Below, piece after piece: positions 7,947-14,952 of a stretch of DNA of 19,232 nt. The position numbers and the translations under genes are program-made. How positions within the stretch are numbered: position 1 is the stretch's first letter; each line of letters opens with the position of its first letter. A model generated the notes under the pieces. It worked only from the letters and a program-made list of their open reading frames with translations, was not told the origin of the DNA and ran no database searches. This DNA is from an uncultured Planctomycetaceae bacterium (GTDB lineage Bacteria > Planctomycetota > Planctomycetia > Pirellulales > UBA1268). Where the stretch lies: positions 1 through 19,232 of the forward strand of contig CALAZQ010000223.1 of assembly GCA_937926325.1 (NCBI GenBank). The letters are read 5' to 3'.

Positions 7947-8447
7947 ATGCGACAGATCATTCCCACTCCCGCGGCCCTGCGTTCGGCCGAGCACGCAACT
8001 CTCAAGTCCCTGGTTGGAGCGGTGATCGACGATCTCCAGCGGCAGGCGGCAGACCGTGGCCGCCCCTTGCCACAGTTGTCGGTCGATGTGGCAGACGACC
8101 ACCGGCTGCCGGCCGACGTCGCTGCCCTGCGGACGCTCTTGGAGCGGGGACTCACCGAGGCCGTGCGGGCGACTGCCGCCAGCGCCACCATGGCCCGCAC
8201 TGCTGAGGTGGTCGTGACCAGTATCCAATATCCTGACCGTCTCGAGCTCGAAATTGCCGACAGTGGTCCCTCCCGGGCCGAACGGCATGCTGCCGACGGG
8301 CTTTTCGGTGGAAGTTTCGCAGCGACCGGTACGCAGCAATTGCTCGACCGCCTGGCCGCAGCGGTGCGACTCGACGACTGTCCCGAAGGGGGCGTCGCGC
8401 TGACCTTCTCGATTCCGCTGGCCGCAGCCAGGCGGGCGGCCGCCTGA
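7947..8447 (+). CDS. Degenerate GHKL (HATPase_c-like) domain protein
   Basis: This 166-residue protein is close to a stand-alone histidine-kinase/RsbW-type ATPase domain. The order of elements fits: an N-box-like helix (L61-R-T-L-L-E-R-G-L-T-E71-A-V), strands VVVTSIQYP and RLELEIAD leading to a G1-like D105-S-G-P-S, a Gly-rich lid with GTQQLLDRLAAAVRL, and the closing strand after EGG (ALTFSIPL). Key residues are changed: the N-box Asn is Glu71 and the G1 box DxGxG is broken, so ATP binding is doubtful. There is no phosphoacceptor His domain. GAGG lies 5 bases before the ATG. It is 67 bases after the hydrolase-like gene and 48 before fliF, so it probably belongs to that operon. A regulatory or anti-sigma-like role is only a guess. 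Confidence 0.65.
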   Translation: MRQIIPTPAALRSAEHATLKSLVGAVIDDLQRQAADRGRPLPQLSVDVADDHRLPADVAALRTLLERGLTEAVRATAASATMARTAEVVVTSIQYPDRLELEIADSGPSRAERHAADGLFGGSFAATGTQQLLDRLAAAVRLDDCPEGGVALTFSIPLAAARRAAA

Positions 8448-8495
8448 GCCAGGATCAACGTGCCCGCATCACCATTGTTTTCCGGAGGCCCGTCG

Positions 8496-9974
8496 ATGGA
8501 GCCAGACCTTGCTGCCGAAGCCGGCCGCCGGTCCGGGCCGACTCCGATCCAAGTCATCGCCGCCGGCCTTCTGCTGGTGGCGGTTGGCGTTGCGGTCTGG
8601 GCGGTTCAGGAACGACCGCAGCTGACGGTCGCGGAAGTCGAACTGCTGGCCGGAACGGTCCTCGGCCCGGCCGACCTCGCCCTGATGGAGGCGGTCTTTG
8701 ACCGGGCGGATCTCTCCGGCCACCGAGTGGAGGCAGGACGGCTCTTCGTCAGCCGTGGGCGGCGGAGCAGTTACCTGAGAGCACTGGTGGATGCCGGCGC
8801 CTTACCCCCTGAATTCGGCGGTAGCCTGCGGCGGGCGGTCGAAAACGACAGCCCCTGGCGGAGCCAGGCAAGCCAGGCTGACCGGCTGCGGATTGCCACC
8901 CAGGAGGAGCTCTCGCTGGTGATTCGCACCATGCCGGGCATCGAGCAGGCTGCGGTGCTCTACGACCTCAAAGCGGGCGGCCAGCTCTTTCCGGACCGCG
9001 GCGAGAGGATTCAGACCGCCAGTGTCAGCGTGCGGACCGAACCGGGAGCGACGCTCGATGCCCATCGGGTACAGGCGATTCGGGTGCTGGTCGCCTCGTC
9101 GATTGCGGGGCTTCGCGCCGAGCGGGTGGCGGTGACCGACCTCCGCAGCGGCCGGGTCTATGACGGTCCGCTGGTTTCTGATGCTGAGCTGATCGCCAGT
9201 GATCCTGACCGGGCCCGGGCTGTGGCCTACGAGCGGCATGTGACCGCAAAGATTCGCCAAGCACTTTCGTTCATGCCCAATGCGGTGGTTGAGGTCAACG
9301 CCTCTTCCTGCCTGCCGGCACTGACTGAGCCTGACACCCGGCCGGCGGCCCACCAGCTGCCGCGTGCGGCAGCCAATGCACCGGCCACGGTCTCGGTGAC
9401 CAAGGCTCCAGCGAACAGGGGGCCAGTGCCGAAACGTGTCGTCCAGGTGTCGATCGCGATTCCAGAGGGTTATCTGCTGAAAGTGCGTGAACGAAGGCCG
9501 GGGGCCAGCCAAGCAGCCGGCGACGCGGCCTCCACGGAGCTCGATCGGCTCGAGCGGCTGGTCGCCGGACTGGTCCCGATCAGCCCGCCCTGGGATCACG
9601 CCCGGGTCACGATCACCCGTTTCCCTGGTCAGCTTGCGGCGGCAATGCTGCCGGTTGAACCGCTCCAGCCTGCGGTTCCGGAAGTGGCCCGGCCGGCGGC
9701 CGTGACTGCCGGGCGGGAAGCAGCGGCTGCGCCGCAACCGCCTGCTTCCGCTGAGCCGATTGACCGCATGCTTGCCGGGTTGCCGCTCTCTGGAGAGCGG
9801 TCCATCGTGCTGGCTGTCAGCCTGGGGCTGGCCGTGCTCGGTGGCCTCGCGTTGCTGTTGGGAGGATCGAAACGACAACTGCCCCAGCCGTTGCCCGGTG
9901 GACCACGCGACGCAATCGACTGGTCCACCCTCAGGCGGCCCGGTTCCTTCGACACCCACCGGGAGGCCGCATGA
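8496..9974 (+). CDS. fliF: FliF-like flagellar MS-ring protein, divergent
   Basis: FliF forms the membrane ring that houses the flagellar export gate. This 492-residue protein has the family layout: an N-terminal helix (about residues 18-38), ring-building modules, and a second helix (about 436-458, SIVLAVSLGLAVLGGLALLL). Diagnostic stretches are ELSLVIRTMPGIEQAAVLYDL (about 138-158), then TASVSVRTEPGATLDAHRVQ and ASSIAGLRAERVAVTDL, the latter close to the FliF pattern of GL-x-x-ENVTIVD. After the second helix only about 34 residues remain, Pro/Arg-rich, without the acidic hydrophobic FliG-binding tail. I chose the ATG at 8496 because GGAGG lies 7 bases upstream; a GTG at 8460 is in frame but lacks such a site. 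The stop overlaps fliO as ATGA. Confidence 0.82.
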   Translation: MEPDLAAEAGRRSGPTPIQVIAAGLLLVAVGVAVWAVQERPQLTVAEVELLAGTVLGPADLALMEAVFDRADLSGHRVEAGRLFVSRGRRSSYLRALVDAGALPPEFGGSLRRAVENDSPWRSQASQADRLRIATQEELSLVIRTMPGIEQAAVLYDLKAGGQLFPDRGERIQTASVSVRTEPGATLDAHRVQAIRVLVASSIAGLRAERVAVTDLRSGRVYDGPLVSDAELIASDPDRARAVAYERHVTAKIRQALSFMPNAVVEVNASSCLPALTEPDTRPAAHQLPRAAANAPATVSVTKAPANRGPVPKRVVQVSIAIPEGYLLKVRERRPGASQAAGDAASTELDRLERLVAGLVPISPPWDHARVTITRFPGQLAAAMLPVEPLQPAVPEVARPAAVTAGREAAAAPQPPASAEPIDRMLAGLPLSGERSIVLAVSLGLAVLGGLALLLGGSKRQLPQPLPGGPRDAIDWSTLRRPGSFDTHREAA

Positions 9975-10666
9975 ACACCGGTGAGGAGTTTTCGCTCGGC
10001 TTCCATCGCGAGCGATCGATACGAAGGGGCGGTCACCTCGCGGTCATGCGACCATTTCGATGCACCGCCGTCCGCGGCCTCTCGTGGGTCGTGATGGTGG
10101 CCGGCTTGGCCGTCTTCCCGGCCGCCGCAGTGAAAGCGGATCAGCCTGCCAAGGCTCGGCCGGCGAGCATTCCGCTCACGCTTGAACAGGCCGCCGAACC
10201 GGGCGCCTCCGCTGCCGGTCAGGCTGATGGGCCAACTGACCGAGGGCCACTATCGTTCGACTGGCAGGCCTGGGCGGTGGTCGCGTTGGCCGTCGCCGGG
10301 ATGCTCGGCCTGCGGTTCTTTGGCCGCCAACGAACCCAGCCCTTGCCGACCGACGTCTTCGAACTGCTCGGTGAGGCAACGCTTGGGGGGGGCCAGCCGG
10401 TTCGCATTGTTCGCTTCGGACCGAAGACACTGCTGGTGACCACCGGAAGCGGCGGGCCCCGGACCTTGGCGGAACTCGATGATCCGCTGGCTACCGAATG
10501 GATTGCTGCCGCCTGCCGTGGTGATCGCACGCTGCGGGCCGTTCACCCGCCGGCGGGACGAGTTGACCCGGTGAACGGCAGAGATGCACGGCGATCCACA
10601 GCCCGATCCTCTTCGTCGGGCCCGGAGTCGCTTGAGCCGAGTCTCCAGTCCGCCGAGGTAGCCTGA
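9971..10666 (+). CDS. fliO: FliO-like export apparatus protein
   Basis: FliO is a small bitopic membrane protein that helps FliP assemble in the flagellar export gate. This 231-residue protein has a signal-like hydrophobic segment (GLSWVVMVAGLAVFPAAAVKA), a linker, one transmembrane helix (WAVVALAVAGMLGLRFFG), and then the short cytoplasmic beta-rich domain typical of FliO: a LPTDVFELLGEATLGG core, VRIVRFGPKTLLVT and RTLAELDDP. The C-terminal 60 residues are Arg/Ser-rich and probably disordered. The ATG at 9971 overlaps the fliF stop and has GGAGG 4 bases upstream; an internal ATG at 10046 would place the signal-like segment closer to the N-terminus. Its position between fliF and fliP supports the weak sequence call. 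Its stop overlaps the fliP start by one base. Confidence 0.75.
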   Translation: MNTGEEFSLGFHRERSIRRGGHLAVMRPFRCTAVRGLSWVVMVAGLAVFPAAAVKADQPAKARPASIPLTLEQAAEPGASAAGQADGPTDRGPLSFDWQAWAVVALAVAGMLGLRFFGRQRTQPLPTDVFELLGEATLGGGQPVRIVRFGPKTLLVTTGSGGPRTLAELDDPLATEWIAAACRGDRTLRAVHPPAGRVDPVNGRDARRSTARSSSSGPESLEPSLQSAEVA

Positions 10667-11586
10667 TGAACCGGCTCTACTCGGTCGGTCGATACGGATG
10701 GTTCCTGTCAGCGGCTTGGTTTGCTCTCGTTGCCCTGGCAGCGGCCGACGAGCCTGTCGTGCCGCCAGTCGGTCCGGCGGACCCACCAGCGGCAGCGGTC
10801 AACCTGCCGGCAGCACTTCCCGAGGGAGGAGCGGCATTCGCCCCGATTCAAGAGCAGTCGGGACCGGGAGCCGTCAGTGAGTCGGCGGTGCCGCTGCCGG
10901 CCGACGTGACGGCGGTGCTGGACCGCCGCTGGCTTGACCGGCTGTTGCCGGCTGCGATCACCTTGGGCGTGATGAGCCTGGCGCCAGCCCTGCTGCTCAT
11001 GACCACCTGTTTCGTTCGGATGTCAATCGTGCTGTCTCTGACGCGGCAGGCCATCGGCACGACCAACCTGCCGGCGACTCAGATCATCACGTCGCTGGCC
11101 CTGTTTTTGTCGGCGCTGGTGATGTGGCCGGTCTGGACGGCGGCCTACGAGGACGGCGTCGTGCCCTATCAGGCCGGCACGGCCTCATGGCAGGAGGCCT
11201 TTGAGCAGGGCAGCCTGCCGATCCGCCGCTGGATGGCCGCACAGATCGAGGAGGCCGACAACCGCGACACCATTGCACTGTTTCTCAGCCGGCATCCTCA
11301 CGGGCCGCGGGAGGTCAGCAGCTACGACGACATCCCCCTCGAGGTGTTGCTGCCCGCCTTCCTGGTGAGTGAACTTGAAGTCGCCTTCATGATCGGTTTC
11401 CGGATCCTGTTGCCGTTTCTGGTGCTCGACTGCGTGGTCGCCACGCTGGTGGTCTCGACCGGGCTGGTGATGCTGCCGCCGACCTTGGTATCGCTGCCTC
11501 TCAAGTTGCTTGTGTTCGTCATGGCTGATGGCTGGACCCTGGTTGTACGCGGGCTGCTTGACGGTGTGCGGCTCACCGCTTCTTGA
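10666..11586 (+). CDS. fliP: Flagellar-type export gate protein FliP
   Basis: FliP, with FliQ and FliR, forms the pore complex of type III export systems. The 306-residue protein begins with a signal peptide (FLSAAWFALVALAAA) and a variable Pro-rich region of about 85 residues. The conserved core follows: TTCFVRMSIVLSLTRQAIGT, LPATQIITSLALFLSALVM, ILLPFLVLDCVVATLVVSTG, and LPPTLVSLPLKLLVFVMADGW. These match the FliP/SctR signatures clearly, and the length is normal to slightly long. The pore-lining methionine cluster, GMMMVPP in Salmonella FliP as I recall, reads G-L267-V268-M269-L-P-P here. GAGG lies 7 bases before the ATG, which overlaps the fliO stop. Confidence 0.94.
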   Translation: MNRLYSVGRYGWFLSAAWFALVALAAADEPVVPPVGPADPPAAAVNLPAALPEGGAAFAPIQEQSGPGAVSESAVPLPADVTAVLDRRWLDRLLPAAITLGVMSLAPALLLMTTCFVRMSIVLSLTRQAIGTTNLPATQIITSLALFLSALVMWPVWTAAYEDGVVPYQAGTASWQEAFEQGSLPIRRWMAAQIEEADNRDTIALFLSRHPHGPREVSSYDDIPLEVLLPAFLVSELEVAFMIGFRILLPFLVLDCVVATLVVSTGLVMLPPTLVSLPLKLLVFVMADGWTLVVRGLLDGVRLTAS

Positions 11587-11639
11587 ACGGCGGGGCCGCA
11601 GCTTCCGGCGGGACCGCCACCGACAGATTTGGAGACTCG

Positions 11640-11894
11640 ATGGCTGGCATCGACCTTGTTCAGTACGTGCGGATCACGCTTCTCGAGGGGGGGATGGTCC
11701 TGGCGCCGGTGCTGGCAGCGAGCTTTACCGTTGCCCTGATCATCGGCCTGCTGCAAGCGGCGACCAGCATCCACGAACCGCTTGTCGGCATGGTGCCCAG
11801 GCTGGTAGTCGTCATGCTGATGCTGTTCCTGACCGGGGGCTGGATGCTGGAGCGGTTCGTCGCACTGTTCCGGGTGAGCGTTCTCGGCCCCTAA
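11640..11894 (+). CDS. fliQ: Flagellar-type export gate protein FliQ
   Basis: This 84-residue protein has two transmembrane helices, the normal size and topology of FliQ/SctS, which packs around the FliP5-FliR1 core of the export gate. Family features are ITLLEGGMVLAPVLAASFTVALIIGLLQAATSIHE in the first half and VPRLVVVMLMLFLTGGWML in the second; the usual Pro-Lys of the loop is Pro-Arg here. I chose the ATG at 11640, which has GGAG 5 bases upstream. An in-frame ATG at 11583 would add 19 Gly/Ala-rich residues unlike FliQ. The gene sits 53 bases after fliP and 26 before fliR. Confidence 0.92.
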   Translation: MAGIDLVQYVRITLLEGGMVLAPVLAASFTVALIIGLLQAATSIHEPLVGMVPRLVVVMLMLFLTGGWMLERFVALFRVSVLGP

Positions 11895-11920
11895 CTGCGC
11901 AGGGAAAAGCCCGCCGTCCA

Positions 11921-12787
11921 ATGCTTCCGCTGCCTGCCCCTTTCGCTGTTGCCCTGTCGCCACCGCTCGTGGAGCCGGCAGCTGCCATCGTGGTAGCGGG
12001 ACTGGCGGTCCGGGTGGCCGGGCTCATGTTGGTCGGTGGGCAGCGGCTCTACCCTGGGCTCACGCCGCAGGTGGGGCTGGGGCTGTTACTGGTCTTTGCG
12101 GTGGCGACAGCCCCTGCCGCCATCGCTGCCAACCAGTCGGTGCAGGAACCCCTGCCCCCGCTTGCTTTTCTTTTTCTGTCAGAATTACTGGTCGGACTCG
12201 GCCTGGGACTCGCCGTGGCGGTCGTCCTCTCGGCAGTTGCAGCAGCCGGTGGGATGCTGGCCGCCACGGCCGGGCTCGATTGGGCTGCTGCCTTCACGCC
12301 AGGCAGTCAGGATCGGCCGGGCGTGGCCCGGCTCTGCGGCTGGCTTGGGCTCGCTGCATTCGTCGCAGCCGGAGGCCAGCGACTCGTCGTCAACGGCCTG
12401 CTGGAAAGCTGCTGGCGATTGCCGATCGGGCGGCTTGCCGGCAGCCTCGGCAGGGCGGAGTTTCCGCTGGCTGAGCTGGTCATCCAGCTGCCGGCGATCG
12501 GGCTTTCGCTCGCTGTTTCGCTCGCCTTGCCGGTTCTGGTAGCAGTGCTGACCACGCACGTCATCGCGACGATCTGCCTGCGGACGGTCTCGTTCACGCC
12601 GGGCATCGGGCTGCTGCAAAGCCTGGCTGCAGCCGTGCTGCTCGGTGGGCTGTTGCTCGGCAGCCGGCAGTGGTCAGAGCAGGCTGGCCAATTGTTGGTG
12701 CCGCCACTGGAGGCAACCTTCGCAGCCGTGGCGGTGCCCGGCGGTCCTGAGACAACCATCTCTGCACGCGAGGAGACCTCGCCATGA
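11921..12787 (+). CDS. fliR: Flagellar-type export gate protein FliR
   Basis: FliR is the single-copy FliP-like/FliQ-like subunit that completes the export pore. The 288-residue protein has six or more hydrophobic segments with features seen in the family: an early AGLAVRVAGLMLVGG helix, FLSELLVGLGLGLAVAVVLSAV (resembling the conserved E-x-x-x-G-x-x-x-G stretch), a FPLAELVIQLPAIGLSLAVSLALPVLVAV segment, and a last helix. Conservation is weaker than in FliP, and the call rests partly on its place between fliQ and flhB. The ATG at 11921 has only a distant AGGGAA upstream. The frame stays open further back, but those residues overlap fliQ and do not resemble FliR. Its stop overlaps flhB as ATGA. 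Confidence 0.87.
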   Translation: MLPLPAPFAVALSPPLVEPAAAIVVAGLAVRVAGLMLVGGQRLYPGLTPQVGLGLLLVFAVATAPAAIAANQSVQEPLPPLAFLFLSELLVGLGLGLAVAVVLSAVAAAGGMLAATAGLDWAAAFTPGSQDRPGVARLCGWLGLAAFVAAGGQRLVVNGLLESCWRLPIGRLAGSLGRAEFPLAELVIQLPAIGLSLAVSLALPVLVAVLTTHVIATICLRTVSFTPGIGLLQSLAAAVLLGGLLLGSRQWSEQAGQLLVPPLEATFAAVAVPGGPETTISAREETSP

Positions 12788-13494
12788 CTGCCGGTGGTGA
12801 TCGCACGATTCCCGCAACTCCTCGCCGTCGCGAGGCGGCCCGTGAACAGGGCCTGGCCCCAACGGCTGCCGCCATCACCTGGCCGCTGCTGGCGGCGGTG
12901 GTGCTGGTGGCGGTGCCCTGGTGGGGACGGGCAACGACGGCTGCCGCCGTGGCCGCGGTGCAGGCGGCTGTTGCCAATGACGCCGTTGGGCCCGGCCGCC
13001 TGGCCCTGGCCCTGATCGGCCCGACCGCAGTCGTGGTGCTGGCCGCCCTTGTCGTCCTGGTCGGTGTTCGGCTGTTGGGTGATGGTGCCGGCTGGCGGCT
13101 CAGCCGTGCCGGCCTCCGGTTTGAACGGATCGATCCCGTCGCCGGGCTGCGGCGGCTGCTTACGGCAGCGACGTGGGGCCGCGGCCTGCTGGCCGCAGTC
13201 GGTCTGGTCGGATTGCTGGGGGTGGTCTGGGCTGCGAGCGGGCCGCTGGTGGCGGCAGTGCGAGATGCTCAGCCCGATGGATCAGGCCAACGACTGCTTT
13301 CGGGTGGACCACTGGCGGCGGCCGAACGCTTCCTCTGGTGGTTCCTCGCGGCGGCAGCGGTGGTGGCGGTGGCCCAGTGGCTGGTGCAGCGGCTGCTGTT
13401 TGAACGCCGGATCAGGATGACGCCGCAGGAGTTCCAGGAGGAACTGCGAAGCCTGCAGGCCGACCCCAAGATTCGCCGCACACCGGGCCGCTGA
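12784..13494 (+). CDS. flhB: FlhB-like export gate protein lacking the cytoplasmic autocleavage domain
   Basis: FlhB/SctU wraps the export gate and, after autocleavage at N-P-T-H in its cytoplasmic domain, switches substrate specificity. This 236-residue product keeps the membrane half: an N-terminal TPRRREAAREQGLAP (matching the T-P-x-K/R-x-x-x-A-R-x-x-G motif), four transmembrane segments (about 28-48, 71-98, 128-158, 180-208), FERIDPVAGLRRLL, and the cytoplasmic linker RMTPQEFQEELRSLQADPKIRR, where the family has M-x-x-x-E-x-x-x-E then GDP. It stops 7 residues after that DPKI. No NPTH site is present, and the sequence beyond belongs to the opposing purB gene. Normal family length is around 350-380. 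GAGGAG lies 8 bases before the ATG at 12784, which overlaps the fliR stop. Confidence 0.85.
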   Translation: MTAGGDRTIPATPRRREAAREQGLAPTAAAITWPLLAAVVLVAVPWWGRATTAAAVAAVQAAVANDAVGPGRLALALIGPTAVVVLAALVVLVGVRLLGDGAGWRLSRAGLRFERIDPVAGLRRLLTAATWGRGLLAAVGLVGLLGVVWAASGPLVAAVRDAQPDGSGQRLLSGGPLAAAERFLWWFLAAAAVVAVAQWLVQRLLFERRIRMTPQEFQEELRSLQADPKIRRTPGR

Positions 13495-13500
13495 TCGCAG

Positions 13501-14952
13501 CTACACCCGCAGGTCACTGGCGGCGGCGCGGGTCGGGCAGGCGGCGAGTGCCTCGCGGACCGGACCGTCCAGAAACTCATCGACCTGCGCGGCCGCCCGA
13601 CCCTCGAGCCCCTCGACGGTCACCGCCGCGGCCAGATCGACGCCGGCAAACAGGGGGTCGGCGGCAAGCCGTTCCACCAAATCGTTGTCAGCTCCGTCCC
13701 GGATTCGAGCGGTGGCGGCATGGCTGTGACGGCGGATCGCTTCATGCAGCTCCTGCCGGTCGCCACCGGCGGTGGTGGCGGCCATCAGGAGCCGCTCACT
13801 GGCCAGAAAGGGCAGGTGCTGTTCAAGGTTGCGGCGAATGCCACCCGGCAGGACGACAAGCCCGGCCGCGATGTTGGCGTAGATGACCAGCTGGGCATCG
13901 GTTGCCAGAAAGGCCTGCGGCAGTATCAGCCGCCGGGCGGCCGAGTCGTCGAGGGTCCGTTCGTACCACTGCACGGCGGCGGTCTGGCCGGCGGTGGGCT
14001 GCAGGCCCATCACAAATCGGCCCAGGCTGCACATCCGCTCGGCCCGCATCGGGTTCCGCTTGTAGGGCATGGCCGACGAGCCGACCTGATCGGTCTCAAA
14101 GGGCTCTTCAAGTTCGTTCCAGGCTGCGGCCAGCCGCAGGTCGTTCCCCGCCTTGTGGGTCGATTCAGCGATGCCCCCGACCGCAGCGAGCACCTGAGAG
14201 TCGATCTTGCGGGGGTAAGTCTGTCCGGTCACGGCGTAGGATTCCACGAATCCCAGTTTTTGTGAGACCAGTTTGTCAAGCTGCCGGACCTTGGCATGGT
14301 CGCCCTGAAACAGTTCCAGGAAGCTTGCCTGAGTGCCCGTTGTTCCCTTCGTGCCCCGGGCCCTCAGCAGTGACCGACGGTGGCGGAGTTCCTCCAGGTC
14401 GAGCAGCAGGTCTTGAATCCAGAGGCAGATCCGCTTGCCGATGGTCGTCGGTTGAGCCGGCTGCAGGTGGGTGCGGCCCAGGCAGATGATGCTACGGGTC
14501 TCCCGGGCCCGTCCCGCCAGCTGGTCAATGACGGTCGCCAGCCGGGCAATCACCAGGTCGAGTGACTCGGCGATCAGGACGAGATCGGTGTTGTCGGTCA
14601 CGAAGGCACTGGTTGCCCCCAGGTGCAGGATCGGCCGGGCCGAGGGGCAGTCGTCACCAAAGGTATGCAGGTGGGCGAAGACATCGTGTCGCGTCTGCTT
14701 TTCGTAGGTGGCTGCCTTGGCAAAGTCGATCGTGTCGAGATGGGCCCGCATCTCGGCCAGTTGGGCCGCGGTGATGGGCAGGCCGAGTTCGGCCTCTGCC
14801 TCAGCCAACGCCAGCCACATCCGCCGCCACCAGCCGTAGCGATGTTCGTCACTCCAGATCTCGGCCATTTCAGCCGAGGCGTAGCGGGCTGCCAGTGGAT
14901 TGCTCCAGCGGCGCCGGGCTGGGGCCTGTTCAGCTGCATTGGCCTCGGTCAT
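13501..14952 (-). CDS. purB: Adenylosuccinate lyase, animal-like type
   Basis: The enzyme cleaves SAICAR and adenylosuccinate, releasing fumarate, in purine synthesis. The 483-residue protein carries the fumarase/aspartase superfamily signature GSSAMPYKRNP (flexible catalytic loop), the His-containing HDVFAHLHTFGDDCP and HLGATSAFVTDNTD segments, LGRTHLQPAQPTTIGKR with a candidate catalytic His, and TKGTTGTQASFLELF. Length and wording resemble human ADSL (about 484 residues, from memory) more than the 456-residue E. coli PurB. The ATG (complement of 14950-14952) overlaps the holA stop as ATGA and has GGAGG 6 bases upstream, which decides the start over one 72 bases further up. It converges on flhB with only 6 bases between stops. 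Confidence 0.95.
   Translation of the reverse strand: MTEANAAEQAPARRRWSNPLAARYASAEMAEIWSDEHRYGWWRRMWLALAEAEAELGLPITAAQLAEMRAHLDTIDFAKAATYEKQTRHDVFAHLHTFGDDCPSARPILHLGATSAFVTDNTDLVLIAESLDLVIARLATVIDQLAGRARETRSIICLGRTHLQPAQPTTIGKRICLWIQDLLLDLEELRHRRSLLRARGTKGTTGTQASFLELFQGDHAKVRQLDKLVSQKLGFVESYAVTGQTYPRKIDSQVLAAVGGIAESTHKAGNDLRLAAAWNELEEPFETDQVGSSAMPYKRNPMRAERMCSLGRFVMGLQPTAGQTAAVQWYERTLDDSAARRLILPQAFLATDAQLVIYANIAAGLVVLPGGIRRNLEQHLPFLASERLLMAATTAGGDRQELHEAIRRHSHAATARIRDGADNDLVERLAADPLFAGVDLAAAVTVEGLEGRAAAQVDEFLDGPVREALAACPTRAAASDLRV

Noticed and set aside
8802..9959. A 385-residue open frame on the minus strand
   Set aside because: It is antisense to fliF, Arg/Gly/Pro/His-rich and shows no family features; it is a by-product of high GC content.
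13494..13560. A frameshift that would restore the FlhB C-terminal domain
   Set aside because: The following bases encode the well-conserved end of purB on the other strand, and no NPTH-like sequence appears in any plus-strand frame there.
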